The notes under the pieces: model-generated
The model's database searches: none
What the model was told of the DNA's origin: nothing
What the model saw: only the letters and a program-made list of their open reading frames with translations
Shown here: positions 9,167-17,579 of the stretch, piece by piece
How positions within the stretch are numbered: the stretch's first letter is position 1
How the letters are laid out: the number at the start of each line of letters is the position of its first letter
Source of the DNA: Lachnospiraceae bacterium
GTDB taxonomy: Bacteria; Bacillota; Clostridia; Lachnospirales; Lachnospiraceae
Reading direction: 5' to 3'
Length of the DNA: 64,000 nt
NCBI GenBank assembly: GCA_910575005.1
Contig: CAJTCL010000002.1
Location: forward strand, 124,001-188,000
Translations under genes and position numbers: made by a program

Positions 9167-9206
9167 AATCCTGAGAGCCTGGGGAATGGGTTTTCAGGAT
9201 TTTTTC
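9167..9206 (+). terminator. Rho-independent terminator of the tRNA operon
   Basis: AATCCTGA (9167-9174) pairs with TCAGGATT (9194-9201), followed by a T-run, directly after tRNA-Met. Confidence 0.75.
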
Positions 9207-9541
9207 TTTATTCTATAGGAAATCCGAAGGAATTTCCTATAAAATAAAAATAAGTATGCACACTCGCACAAGGAGTAAACGATTGCTTCGCAATTGTGTT
9301 CGGTGCGGCAAACCGTCCAAGGTCTGGGCTTCGGTTCGCGCTAATCGGGCATCCATTGGATGTCCAGAGCCTTCAAGACTGAGGAAATCAGGGAGCCCTA
9401 GCGGACTTATCCGCTTTGTTCTTTTGATTAAGGGCCGAAAGGTCTGAAATTCCTTTGCAGGCCAAGTTATATAATTTTGCACTACAATATCTATCAACGA
9501 TGAGCTGCATCGTTTAAGATATTGTAGCACAATCTTGAGAA
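9207..9541. other. Hairpin-rich intergenic element without a convincing gene
   Basis: The element opens with an AGGAAAT...ATTTCCT palindrome (~9214-9242). It is higher in GC than its surroundings between ~9256 and 9450, with small stems such as ATTGC-TTC-GCAAT, GCATCC-ATT-GGATGT and GCGGA-CTTA-TCCGC. It closes with a strong nested hairpin (9482-9492 with 9517-9527; inner AACGATG/CATCGTT). Short frames on both strands show no ribosome site or recognisable family. It may be a structured RNA or a dispersed repeat of the genome. Confidence 0.5.
9482..9527. other. Long nested hairpin
   Basis: CTACAATATCT (9482-9492) pairs perfectly with AGATATTGTAG (9517-9527). Inside it AACGATG (9496-9502) pairs with CATCGTT (9508-9514). 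There is no T-tract. It may be the 3' end of the preceding element. Confidence 0.6.
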
Positions 9542-9626
9542 AATTTGTTCTGCAATGAAAATGGATTTTTTGATACTTTAACCTTATTTTAGAAAAGCTT
9601 ATAGAACTTTCATAAACAAATACGGT

Positions 9627-9779
9627 TTATGCTTCACCTTCCTTCACAATTTCTTCCAGAACGTTGATCAGATCCTGAAGTGTATTCAAGCGTACATTTC
9701 GTTCCAGAATACAATTTTTTAAATCTACTGACAATGTTTCAAATTTGTCCCGTAATGCGGGAGCTACATAGGATGCCAT
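9627..9779 (-). CDS. Small helical protein, 50 residues
   Basis: On the minus strand ATG 9779 follows a good site (GAGGTGATTTT) and opens a 50-codon frame. The product begins MASYVAPALRDKFETLS and ends NTLQDLINVLEEIVKEGEA. It is amphipathic, mostly helical and without cysteine clusters or membrane segments. The protein-like composition and ribosome site argue that it is real. I do not recognise a characterised family. It diverges from the NYN gene, and a second small gene of similar style lies on that gene's other side. Confidence 0.7.
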   Translation of the reverse strand: MASYVAPALRDKFETLSVDLKNCILERNVRLNTLQDLINVLEEIVKEGEA

Positions 9780-9906
9780 AAAATCACCTCACTTGCTTAT
9801 AGTATGTGTAGAAAACTGTAAAATCATACATGTGCTGTGGGTATGGCTGTTTAAGGGAAAATATGATGTAAGATAAAAATAATTGGCCAGGAAAGGGGCA
9901 ATAATC

Positions 9907-10710
9907 ATGAAAGATGAAAATAAATATGCGTTGTTGATTGATGCGGAAAATGTTTCTTCAAAATATATTGAGATTGTTACAAAAGAAGCTCAGACTTTAG
10001 GAAATGTGACGATTCGCCGTATTTATGGAGATTGGACTGCAAGTTCAAAGAATTCCTGGAAGGATTCTCTTTTGGAAAATTCTCTTTCGCCAATTCAGCA
10101 ATACAGTTATACCGTGGGGAAAAATTCTTCTGATTCGGCAATGATTATTGATGCAATGGACATTTTATATGCCAATAATGTAGATGGATTTATTATTGTG
10201 TCCTCAGACAGTGATTTTACCAGGCTGGCGATGCGGCTGCGGGAGGCTGGCAAACGAGTGGTGGGAATGGGAGAGAGTAAAACACCAACCCCATTTGTAA
10301 GAGCATGTGAACAGTTTAAGACTTTGGATGTATTATATAAAAATCATCATCCAGAACAGAAAAATAATTATCCAGAACGTATCAGAAAGCAAAATATCAA
10401 ATGTGTGACACCAGAAAAAGCCTTGTTAAAGGATATACAGCCCAAAGATGCACAGCCAATTACCAATCTGCGTGCTATTAAAGCCACTGTTATTTCGCTT
10501 TTGGAAGAAAATTCAGATGAGGATGGTTGGATGTATCTGTCCGAATTGGGAAATATGATCCAGAAAATGTATTCTGATTTTGATTGTCGTAACTATGGAT
10601 TTCCCAAATTTGGCAAATTGATTGAATCATTTCCAGAATTACAAACTAGAAAAGATGATTCCAGCAATGGGATCACTAAGATTGTTCTGGTGCGCAGAAA
10701 AGAGGAGTAA
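9907..10710 (+). CDS. NYN-domain (LabA/DUF88-like) protein with C-terminal OST-HTH (LOTUS-like) domain
   Basis: ATG 9907 is chosen because AAGGGG lies eight bases upstream; a frame extending to 9883 lacks this. The 267-residue protein has a PIN-like NYN nuclease fold at residues ~5-145 with the acidic positions expected of the family: D12 in LIDAEN, D76 in SSDSA, and D101/D103 in SSDSDF. Residues ~190-265 match the OST-HTH pattern (LEEN...GWMYLSELG...FGFPKFGKLIESFP-like), an RNA-binding module. Family knowledge suggests a metal-dependent RNase guided by an RNA-binding tail, but the target is unknown. It is monocistronic, with its own terminator. Confidence 0.85.
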   Translation: MKDENKYALLIDAENVSSKYIEIVTKEAQTLGNVTIRRIYGDWTASSKNSWKDSLLENSLSPIQQYSYTVGKNSSDSAMIIDAMDILYANNVDGFIIVSSDSDFTRLAMRLREAGKRVVGMGESKTPTPFVRACEQFKTLDVLYKNHHPEQKNNYPERIRKQNIKCVTPEKALLKDIQPKDAQPITNLRAIKATVISLLEENSDEDGWMYLSELGNMIQKMYSDFDCRNYGFPKFGKLIESFPELQTRKDDSSNGITKIVLVRRKEE

Positions 10711-10718
10711 TGTGAGAC

Positions 10719-10757
10719 AAAAAACAACCGGCAGGGATTTCCCGCCGGTTGTTTTTG
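10719..10757 (+). terminator. Rho-independent terminator after the NYN gene
   Basis: AAAAACAACCGGC and the following GGG pair with CCC-GCCGGTTGTTTTT across a short ATTT loop, with a single bulged A. It starts nine bases after the stop codon. Confidence 0.92.
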
Positions 10758-10915
10758 GAAAAATTCGCCACAGTTCACAGGTAGAAGGTTAGAGTGTGAT
10801 TGAAAATGCATTCCCACAATCTATAATTGTTTTTTGTGTCATTATATAGACGTTCTCACACAAAGCATCATGAAGATCTTGGGAGAAGCAATTTTCAAAC
10901 ACACTCCGAAAGCAA

Positions 10916-11080
10916 TTAATTTTCCGATCGCTGTGTGCGCACAAGGCGCCAGATGGTATCATGCATCCAATCTACCGTTTCTGCAAGTTTTTTGTTTTCT
11001 TCAATAAGAAGAATGTTCTCTGTCTGTAATCTTTCCAGTAGTTCAGTATCGCTGCTGTTTAAAATATTGCTGACTGCCAT
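10916..11080 (-). CDS. Small helical/coiled protein, 54 residues
   Basis: On the minus strand ATG 11080 is preceded by GAGGTGATGAG and opens a 54-codon frame. The product starts MAVSNILNSSDTELLERLQT and ends WRLVRTQRSEN. It is charged, with a heptad-like leucine pattern (LLERLQTENILLIEENKKL), so a short coiled coil is likely. The family is unrecognised. It and the 50-residue gene at 9627-9779 bracket the NYN gene on the opposite strand. Confidence 0.7.
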   Translation of the reverse strand: MAVSNILNSSDTELLERLQTENILLIEENKKLAETVDWMHDTIWRLVRTQRSEN

Positions 11081-11349
11081 CTCATCACCTCAATAACATT
11101 ATATCAGAAGAACCGAGGCTTGGGTGCTAAGAAAATGTAAAGAAAAAGGCGGGAATACTGGTGTTTTCTGTAAAATGGGGCAGTCTGCCGTCGAAACAAC
11201 AACATATAGAAAAATAAGTGTCAGACAGATAATTTTATCAATCTGGGATAAGTAAGAAATGTTTTGGAAAAACTGCTTGTATAACAAAAAGTGTTATACT
11301 ATACTATTAAAGAGGTGCGAAATTCACAGAGAGGAATAAGGAGCCAGAA

Positions 11350-12456
11350 ATGAAGACATATGATTATTTAATTGTAGGCGCTGGATTGTTTGGCGCGGTG
11401 TTTGCCCAGGAAGCGAAAAAGGCAGGAAAAAAGTGTCTTGTTATAGACAAAAGGGACCATATTGCTGGCAATATATACACCAGAGAGATAGAAGGAATAC
11501 AAGTTCATGAATATGGGGCACATATTTTTCATACCTCAAACAAAGAAGTATGGCAGTATATCGGTCAATTTGTAGAATTTAATCGTTATACCAATTCTCC
11601 AGTGGCGAATTATAAAGGTGAGATTTATAACATGCCTTTTAATATGAACACATTCAATAAATTATGGGGGGTTGTGACACCCAAGGAGGCACAGGAGAAG
11701 ATTGCTCAGCAAAAGCAGACATATTTTGTGGAAAATCCCAAGAATCTGGAAGAGCAGGCCATCAATCTGGTAGGGCCAGATGTGTATACCAAACTGGTAA
11801 AGGGATACACAGAGAAACAGTGGGGCAAGCGTGCGGATCAGCTTCCTTCCTTTATTATCAAACGTCTGCCGGTGCGTTTTACTTACGACAATAATTATTT
11901 TGATGATCAGTATCAGGGGATTCCAATTGGTGGTTATACCAGGATGGTAGAAAAATTGTTGGAGGGAACGGAAGTAAGACTGAATCAAAATTTCCTGGAC
12001 AAACGGCAGCAATACCAAGAACTGGCTGATATTATTGTCTACACAGGGATGGTGGATGAATATTTTAATTATTGTTATGGGGAATTGGAATATCGTTCCC
12101 TGCGTTTTGAGACGGAAATTTTGGAACAGGAAAATTACCAGGGAAATGCGGTGGTTAATTATACAGAATATGAAGTACCTTATACTCGAATCATAGAACA
12201 TAAGCATTTTGAATATGGTACACAGCCTAGTACAGTAATTACCAGAGAATATCCGCAAGCCTGGAAGAAAGGCGATGAGCCATATTATCCAGTCAATGAT
12301 CAGGAAAATGCCGCACTTTTTGCAAAATATCAGCAACTTGCCGAAAAAGAAGGTAATGTAATTTTTGGTGGCAGACTGGGACAATATAAATATTATGATA
12401 TGGATGACACTGTTGAAGCTGCGCTTTGGTGTGTACAGAAGGCCATCAATGGATAA
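11350..12456 (+). CDS. glf: UDP-galactopyranose mutase
   Basis: The 368-residue flavoprotein interconverts UDP-galactopyranose and UDP-galactofuranose, giving the Galf precursor of cell-surface glycans. The N-terminal Rossmann motif YLIVGAGLFGAVFAQE, the following IDKRDHIAGN and the EYGAHIFHTS segment are family hallmarks. TEKQWGKRADQLP and a C-terminal GGRLGQYKYYDMD carry further conserved substrate and FAD contacts. Length matches the bacterial family. AAGGAG lies upstream of ATG 11350. No other galactofuranose or polysaccharide gene is adjacent. Confidence 0.96.
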   Translation: MKTYDYLIVGAGLFGAVFAQEAKKAGKKCLVIDKRDHIAGNIYTREIEGIQVHEYGAHIFHTSNKEVWQYIGQFVEFNRYTNSPVANYKGEIYNMPFNMNTFNKLWGVVTPKEAQEKIAQQKQTYFVENPKNLEEQAINLVGPDVYTKLVKGYTEKQWGKRADQLPSFIIKRLPVRFTYDNNYFDDQYQGIPIGGYTRMVEKLLEGTEVRLNQNFLDKRQQYQELADIIVYTGMVDEYFNYCYGELEYRSLRFETEILEQENYQGNAVVNYTEYEVPYTRIIEHKHFEYGTQPSTVITREYPQAWKKGDEPYYPVNDQENAALFAKYQQLAEKEGNVIFGGRLGQYKYYDMDDTVEAALWCVQKAING

Positions 12457-12539
12457 AGCAGTTAGTGAGCATAAACAATGCCCCAAGAATAAAATACTAG
12501 GGGACATCTGTAAAAGATACTTATAGAGGAGGAATTGTA

Positions 12540-13064
12540 ATGAAAAAATTAGAGGAATATGTGAGGAGCATTCCAGATTTTCCAGAACCAGGAATTATTT
12601 TTAGGGATATCACCAGCATTTTGCAGGATGCAGATGGACTGAAACTTGCTGTTGATGGGCTTTTAGCCAACTTAAAGGATGTAGATTATGATGTGGTGGT
12701 AGGACCAGAATCCAGGGGATTTATCTTTGGTGTTCCTGTGGCATATGAGGCTCATAAGAGTTTTGTCCCTGTACGAAAGAAGGGCAAGCTGCCTTGTGAA
12801 GTACTGTCAGCGGAATATGATCTCGAATATGGAAGTGCAGTGATTGAGATACATAAGGATGCCATTAAGCCTGGTCAGAAGGTTGTAATTATTGATGATT
12901 TGATCGCTACTGGAGGCACGATAGAAGCAATTATTGGTTTGATTGAGCAGCTTGGCGGCGAGGTGGTTAAGGTTTGCTTTGTGATGGAGCTTGCAGGATT
13001 AAAAGGAAAAGAAAAGCTTTCAGGCTACCAAGTAGATAGTTTGATCACATATGAAGGTAAATAG
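12540..13064 (+). CDS. apt: Adenine phosphoribosyltransferase
   Basis: This 174-residue purine-salvage enzyme makes AMP from adenine and PRPP. Visible hallmarks are [16 protein letters not shown] at the N-terminus, [16 protein letters not shown], the KGKLP turn and the PRPP loop [14 protein letters not shown] strong GAGGAGG site precedes ATG 12540. It lies 5 bases upstream of ispF and is probably co-transcribed with it. Confidence 0.97.
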   Translation: MKKLEEYVRSIPDFPEPGIIFRDITSILQDADGLKLAVDGLLANLKDVDYDVVVGPESRGFIFGVPVAYEAHKSFVPVRKKGKLPCEVLSAEYDLEYGSAVIEIHKDAIKPGQKVVIIDDLIATGGTIEAIIGLIEQLGGEVVKVCFVMELAGLKGKEKLSGYQVDSLITYEGK

Positions 13065-13069
13065 GTAAA

Positions 13070-13621
13070 ATGAGAGTTGGAATTGGATATGATGTGCATA
13101 GGCTGACAGAAAACAGAAAATTAATATTAGGTGGTGTAAAGATTCCTTATACATTAGGACTTTTAGGACATTCCGATGCGGATGTATTGATACATGCTAT
13201 TATGGATGCGCTGCTTGGGGCTGCGGCTTTGGGAGATATCGGTAAGCATTTTCCAGATACTGATCCAGCCTATCAGGGAATATCCAGCAGGAAACTGTTG
13301 GCGCATGTGGCGCAACTGCTGGAAAAGGAAGGTTATGTAATTGAAAATATTGATGCCACTGTGATTGCCCAGAAACCAAAACTGCGCCCCTATATTGAAC
13401 AGATGGAACAAAATGTGGCACAGGTGTTAGGAATAGACCAGAGCCAGGTAAACATCAAGGCAACTACTGAGGAAGGGCTTGGTTTTACTGGGAGAATGGA
13501 AGGAATCTCAGCACAGGCCATCTGTTCTCTGACCGGATTATATGAGGGAAGCGTGACAGCGTATGGCAGTGGGCAAAATTGCAGCAATTGTGGCGGGTGT
13601 GCAAAACACAAAGAATCCTAG
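13070..13621 (+). CDS. ispF: 2-C-methyl-D-erythritol 2,4-cyclodiphosphate synthase with Cys-rich tail
   Basis: IspF cyclises CDP-ME phosphate to MEcPP in the non-mevalonate isoprenoid pathway. The zinc ligands appear in GYDVHRL (Asp, His) and [10 protein letters not shown] (His), and the C-terminal [11 protein letters not shown] is conserved. The core is normal length (~157 residues), but a ~26-residue extension ends [17 protein letters not shown], a CxxCxxC cluster that the family does not need. ispF adjoining a cysE-cysS block is the Bacillus-like order, though gltX is absent here. Confidence 0.95.
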   Translation: MRVGIGYDVHRLTENRKLILGGVKIPYTLGLLGHSDADVLIHAIMDALLGAAALGDIGKHFPDTDPAYQGISSRKLLAHVAQLLEKEGYVIENIDATVIAQKPKLRPYIEQMEQNVAQVLGIDQSQVNIKATTEEGLGFTGRMEGISAQAICSLTGLYEGSVTAYGSGQNCSNCGGCAKHKES

Positions 13622-13641
13622 AGATGATAAAGGCAAAGACA

Positions 13642-14799
13642 ATGGAAGAAAGCAGAGTACGTTATTTGACACAGAAGGAAAAGCAAGATACTAGGCCTAT
13701 GTATGAGGCGGTTTTTCCTGAAGATTCCCAAGAATTTGTGGATTATTACTATCATTGGAAGACCAGAGACAATGAAATTATTGTAATGGAAGGAACAGAA
13801 GATTTTGAGGACAGTAATTTGCAAGTTATGCTGCATTTAAATCCTTACACTCTTTGTATCAATGGAAAATATCAAACGATTTCTTATATTGTAGCTGTGG
13901 CAACTTTTCCTAAATTTCGCAGACAGGGAAAAATGAATCAGGTTATGGAATATGCCTTGCGGGATATGGAACGCAAAAAGGTTCCGTTTACATTTCTGCT
14001 TCCGGCAGATCCAGCTTATTATAGAGGCCAAGGCTTTGTCTATTTTCCATGCCAGGGATTGCAATCTGTGGGGGAAGGTAAAGTCATGAAAGCGTCTTCT
14101 ATGGACATTGATTATACAAAACAGGGACCTTTGGCAAACAAGTTTCATTGGCGGCTGGCGCAGATCCAAGACGTTTACAGAATGACATTATTTTCCAATC
14201 GGGTATTGCTTCAAAGATGTGATATTTTTATCATGAGGAATTGCCATTATTATCAGCGTCTGTTGGCGGAGACTGCCGCGGAGCATGGCGGGGTACTGTT
14301 GCTAGAAGCACAGGAACAATTATTTGGTATGCTCACATATGCTTTCGCAGATCACCAGTGTAGTGGTAATATAGATCATTCTTATGGAGGAAATATCTGT
14401 CGAAACAGAGTGAAAATAGAGATCAAGGAATTACTGCTTCGGACTTCCATCCCGCCAAAGGAGATGGAGAAAATCTGTTTAGAGGCTTTATCTAGTATTG
14501 AAATTGATAACAGGGAGATTGAATCTATAACATTCAGTGATTCACAGACGATGGTGCGCATTACCACTCTTGAGACATTTGTTCCAATGCTTAAATGTGA
14601 AAAGGTTTGCTCTTTTTTTGTGAAAGTGACAGATTCTATCATTGACAGTAATTGTGGCTGTTTTGAGATTCAATTGGGGCCGGATGGGGGCAGAATCGAG
14701 AAAATTTCTGAAAAAAGTGTGCAGTGTGAGATGGATATCGCCGAGTTGACAAAAGAACTTTTGCGAGAAACATCGGTATATTTAAATGAATGGGTATGA
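13642..14799 (+). CDS. GNAT-family N-acetyltransferase (Eis-like architecture)
   Basis: The frame is open from 13579, inside ispF; I prefer ATG 13642, with AAAGG eight bases upstream, though ATG 13624 is possible. The product is ~385 residues. Residues ~50-150 form the GNAT core, with the acetyl-CoA loop region VATFPKFRRQGKMNQVMEYAL. LLPADPAYYRGQGFVYF then resembles the Eis/YitI-type FLxPadpafYekfGF segment, and a ~200-residue C-terminal part could be the sterol-carrier-like domain of that class. The substrate is unknown; Eis relatives acetylate amines, including some antibiotics. Confidence 0.75.
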   Translation: MEESRVRYLTQKEKQDTRPMYEAVFPEDSQEFVDYYYHWKTRDNEIIVMEGTEDFEDSNLQVMLHLNPYTLCINGKYQTISYIVAVATFPKFRRQGKMNQVMEYALRDMERKKVPFTFLLPADPAYYRGQGFVYFPCQGLQSVGEGKVMKASSMDIDYTKQGPLANKFHWRLAQIQDVYRMTLFSNRVLLQRCDIFIMRNCHYYQRLLAETAAEHGGVLLLEAQEQLFGMLTYAFADHQCSGNIDHSYGGNICRNRVKIEIKELLLRTSIPPKEMEKICLEALSSIEIDNREIESITFSDSQTMVRITTLETFVPMLKCEKVCSFFVKVTDSIIDSNCGCFEIQLGPDGGRIEKISEKSVQCEMDIAELTKELLRETSVYLNEWV

Positions 14800-14859
14800 G
14801 AAGTCTTGTGTGAACAGTAATTATGATCATGGATTTCTATGCGGATATGCTTCTATCTA

Positions 14860-14888
14860 TTGACAAACAGGAAATTTCTGCATAAACT
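14860..14888 (+). promoter_or_regulatory. Sigma-A-type promoter before cysE
   Basis: TTGACA (14860-14865), a 17-base spacer and TAAACT (14883-14888). If used, the transcript would start at about 14895, inside or just after the first strand of the T-box antiterminator. That conflicts with a normal T-box. Confidence 0.55.
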
Positions 14889-14968
14889 AACAAGGAATGG
14901 GACCGCGAATAACTTCGTCTCTTGTGTTGTAACAATACACTAGGTTGAGATGAGGTTATTTCGTTTTA
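14889..14968 (+). promoter_or_regulatory. T-box-type antiterminator/terminator leader of cysE-cysS
   Basis: The conserved T-box bulge TGGGACC (14898-14904) lies between ACAAG (14890-14894), which pairs with CTTGT (14921-14925), and GCGA (14905-14908), which pairs with TCGT (14915-14918). This is the classical antiterminator. The competing terminator pairs 14906-14921 with 14947-14963, followed by TTTT. Uncharged tRNA, presumably tRNA-Cys given the downstream genes, would favour read-through. Only ~90 bases separate it from the preceding gene, and I could not identify a convincing stem I or specifier loop. Confidence 0.7.
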
Positions 14969-14987
14969 GAAAGGAAGCGTTCTGCAT

Positions 14988-15671
14988 ATGGGCATATTTC
15001 AGCAGATAAAAGAAGAATATGAAGTTATTCGTGAGCGGGATCCGGCAATCAAATCTCCAATGGAGGTGCTGCTATACCCCAGTTTTCGGGTAATGCTCAG
15101 CTACCGAAAAGCACATAAACAGTATTTGAAGGGACATTATTTTCGTGCTCGTAGAATTTCTCAAAAAGCGGCGCGCAAAACTGGCATTGAGATTCATCCA
15201 GGAGCTGTGATTGGCAAGGGCTTCTTTATTGACCACGGCAGTGGAGTGATTATCGGTGAGACTACGATTATTGGTGATAATGTGACCTTGTATCAAGGCG
15301 TTACGCTGGGTGGAACAGGCAAAGAGACGGGAAAACGGCATCCAACACTCTGTGACAATGTTATGGTCAGCGCTGGAGCCAAGGTGATTGGTTCATTTAC
15401 AATTGGGGAAAATAGTAAGATTGGCGCTGGGAGTGTAGTGTTGGAGGAAGTTCCACCAAACTGTACTGTTGTCGGTGTTCCTGGAAGAATTGTCAAACGG
15501 GATAATATCAAAGTACCTAGAAGCGACATGGATCAGGTACATCTGCCAGATCCAGTAATGGAAGATATTACGGTTTTGCAGCATGAAAATTCTGCGCTGT
15601 GCAATAAGATCATAGATCTGGAAAAGGAATTAAAAAAGCTGCGCTGCCTAAGCTGCGAAAAAGAAGAATAG
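14988..15671 (+). CDS. cysE: Serine O-acetyltransferase
   Basis: This 227-residue hexapeptide-repeat enzyme acetylates serine with acetyl-CoA as the first step of cysteine synthesis. The N-terminal helical region is the short Gram-positive form. The left-handed beta-helix motifs are clear: IEIHPGAVIGKGFFIDHGSG (with the catalytic His/Asp), GETTIIGDNVTLYQGVTLGG, GKETGKRHPT and GAGSVV. A C-terminal charged helix ends in CLSCEKEE. The leader carries a T-box-like antiterminator. It is 21 bases from cysS and co-transcribed. Confidence 0.96.
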   Translation: MGIFQQIKEEYEVIRERDPAIKSPMEVLLYPSFRVMLSYRKAHKQYLKGHYFRARRISQKAARKTGIEIHPGAVIGKGFFIDHGSGVIIGETTIIGDNVTLYQGVTLGGTGKETGKRHPTLCDNVMVSAGAKVIGSFTIGENSKIGAGSVVLEEVPPNCTVVGVPGRIVKRDNIKVPRSDMDQVHLPDPVMEDITVLQHENSALCNKIIDLEKELKKLRCLSCEKEE

Positions 15672-15692
15672 AAGCAATATCAGGAGGAAGAC

Positions 15693-17099
15693 ATGAGAGT
15701 TTACAATACATTGAGCAAGAAAAAGGAAGAATTTGTCCCTTTGGAGAAGGGAAAGGTCAAGATGTATGTTTGCGGGCCTACTGTGTACAATTATATTCAC
15801 ATCGGCAATGCCAGACCGATGATTGTATTTGATACGGTGCGCCGTTACATGGAATATAAGGGATATGAGGTCAATTTTGTATCTAATTTCACAGATGTGG
15901 ATGATAAGATTATCAAAAAGGCTGTGGAAGAGGGAGTTTCGGCACAGGAAATCTCAGAGCGCTATATGAAAGAGTGCAAAAAGGATATGGCAGATATGAA
16001 TGTCAAGCCAGCAACTACGCATCCGCTTGCCACCCAGGAAATTGATGGTATGCTGGAGATGATATCAATTCTGATTGATAAAGGATTTGCCTATCCAGCA
16101 GCAGATGGAACCGTCTACTTCCGCACGCGTAAGTTTGCTGACTATGGTAAGCTGTCTCATAAAAATCTTGATGATTTACAGGCCGGACATCGGGAAATCA
16201 AAGTCACAGGGGAGGAGAAAGAGGATTCTCTGGATTTTGTGTTGTGGAAGCCTAAGAAGGATGGGGAACCTTACTGGGAGTCTCCCTGGTGTCAGGGCAG
16301 ACCAGGCTGGCATATTGAATGTTCGGTAATGGCCAAGAAATATCTGGGTGAAGAGATTGATATCCATGCCGGAGGGGAAGATTTGATCTTTCCACATCAC
16401 GAGAATGAGATTGCCCAGAGTGAGGCCTGCAGTGGGAAGATATTCGCCAAATACTGGCTTCATAATGGTTTTTTAAATATTGATAATAAGAAAATGTCAA
16501 AGTCTGTGGGCAATTTCTTTACGGTTAGAGAGATCGGTGAGAAATATGATTTGCAGGTTCTGCGATTCTTTATGCTCAGCGCTCATTACAGAAGTCCGCT
16601 CAATTTCAGCGCGGAGCTGATGGAAGCGGCTAAGAATGGACTGGAAAGGATTTGTAATGCGTCAGAGAATTTAAAACATCTCTCCCAGAATGCAGAACTT
16701 TTATCTATGACAGAGGAGGAAGCGAAGCTCTGGAAAGACAGTGATCTGTTTGTGAATAAATTTGAGTCAGCGATGGATGATGATTTCAACACAGCAGACG
16801 CTGTTTCCGCCGTATTTGAGTTAGTAAAATATTGTAACACCCTTGCAAAAGAGAGCAGTTCAAGAGAGTTTTTGGATAATCTTTATCAGCGCATGGAACA
16901 GCTTTGTACTATTTTGGGAATTATTATAGAAAAATCAGAGCAGATCTTAGATCAGGAGATTGAGGATTTGATTGCAGAGCGTCAGGCCGCAAGGAAGGAC
17001 AAAAATTTTGCCCGTGCGGATGAGATTCGTGAGATACTGTTAGAGAAAGGAATTATTCTGGAAGATACCAGAGAAGGAGTAAAATGGAAAAGGGCATGA
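15693..17099 (+). CDS. cysS: Cysteinyl-tRNA synthetase
   Basis: This 468-residue class I synthetase charges tRNA-Cys. The zinc Cys precedes the HIGH-like signature in [16 protein letters not shown]. Further zinc ligands fall in WHIECS and in [16 protein letters not shown], and the KMSKS loop is [10 protein letters not shown]. The C-terminal DALR helix bundle is present ([16 protein letters not shown]) and the length is normal. The ribosome site is AGGAGG. The stop overlaps the start of mrnC by 16 bases, which indicates translational coupling. Confidence 0.98.
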   Translation: MRVYNTLSKKKEEFVPLEKGKVKMYVCGPTVYNYIHIGNARPMIVFDTVRRYMEYKGYEVNFVSNFTDVDDKIIKKAVEEGVSAQEISERYMKECKKDMADMNVKPATTHPLATQEIDGMLEMISILIDKGFAYPAADGTVYFRTRKFADYGKLSHKNLDDLQAGHREIKVTGEEKEDSLDFVLWKPKKDGEPYWESPWCQGRPGWHIECSVMAKKYLGEEIDIHAGGEDLIFPHHENEIAQSEACSGKIFAKYWLHNGFLNIDNKKMSKSVGNFFTVREIGEKYDLQVLRFFMLSAHYRSPLNFSAELMEAAKNGLERICNASENLKHLSQNAELLSMTEEEAKLWKDSDLFVNKFESAMDDDFNTADAVSAVFELVKYCNTLAKESSSREFLDNLYQRMEQLCTILGIIIEKSEQILDQEIEDLIAERQAARKDKNFARADEIREILLEKGIILEDTREGVKWKRA

Positions 17100-17560
17100 A
17101 TGCATATATCCTGGAGAAATTTGGTTTAAAATCTCAGGATATCCGCAGCTATTCTCCTCTTGTCCTGGCTTATATTGGAGATGGGATCTATGATCTTATC
17201 ATACGCACAGTGATGGTGGGAAGAGGAAACAGCCATGTCAACAATCTGCATCAGAGGACCAGTCAGCTTGTGAAGGCACATACACAGTCTGAACTGGTCG
17301 GAGCGTTGATGCCGGAGCTGACAGAGGAGGAGCAGGCTGTATATAAGCGGGGCAGAAATGCAAAATCTTCGACAATGGCCAAAAATGCCACAGTTGCGGA
17401 TTATCGGAGAGCGACAGGGTTTGAGGCTTTGATTGGATATTTGTATCTCAAAGATCAAACTGAGCGGCTAATGGAACTTATTCTGATTGGTTTGGAAAAA
17501 GTGGGCGGATGGGAAAGCCTGTTGGCAGATAAGCCTGTTGTTAAAACAAAAAAAGGATGA
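17084..17560 (+). CDS. mrnC: Mini-ribonuclease III
   Basis: This 158-residue RNase III catalytic domain lacks the dsRNA-binding domain; in Bacillus it matures 23S rRNA ends. The signature [15 protein letters not shown] contains the catalytic acidic residues and [10 protein letters not shown] carries the second acidic position. RNAKSS...[12 protein letters not shown] is typical of MrnC. ATG 17084 overlaps cysS; ATG 17096 is an alternative. The position between cysS and rlmB matches Bacillus order. Confidence 0.95.
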   Translation: MEKGMNAYILEKFGLKSQDIRSYSPLVLAYIGDGIYDLIIRTVMVGRGNSHVNNLHQRTSQLVKAHTQSELVGALMPELTEEEQAVYKRGRNAKSSTMAKNATVADYRRATGFEALIGYLYLKDQTERLMELILIGLEKVGGWESLLADKPVVKTKKG

Positions 17561-17579
17561 CGAAAATAAGGAGCAGGAT

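Noticed and set aside
9053-9247. 64-codon plus-strand frame over tRNA-Met
   Set aside because: Its protein-like look comes from translating the conserved tRNA (AQLARAH...GFDS pattern); it contains the whole tRNA and lacks a ribosome site.
9256-9447. 63-codon plus frame in the hairpin-rich element
   Set aside because: It is basic and Arg-rich, with many short stems underneath and no supported start; an RNA or repeat explanation fits better.
11662-12507. 281-codon reverse frame opposite glf
   Set aside because: glf is complete and clearly coding on the plus strand; the antisense frame is hydrophobic shadow with no family features.
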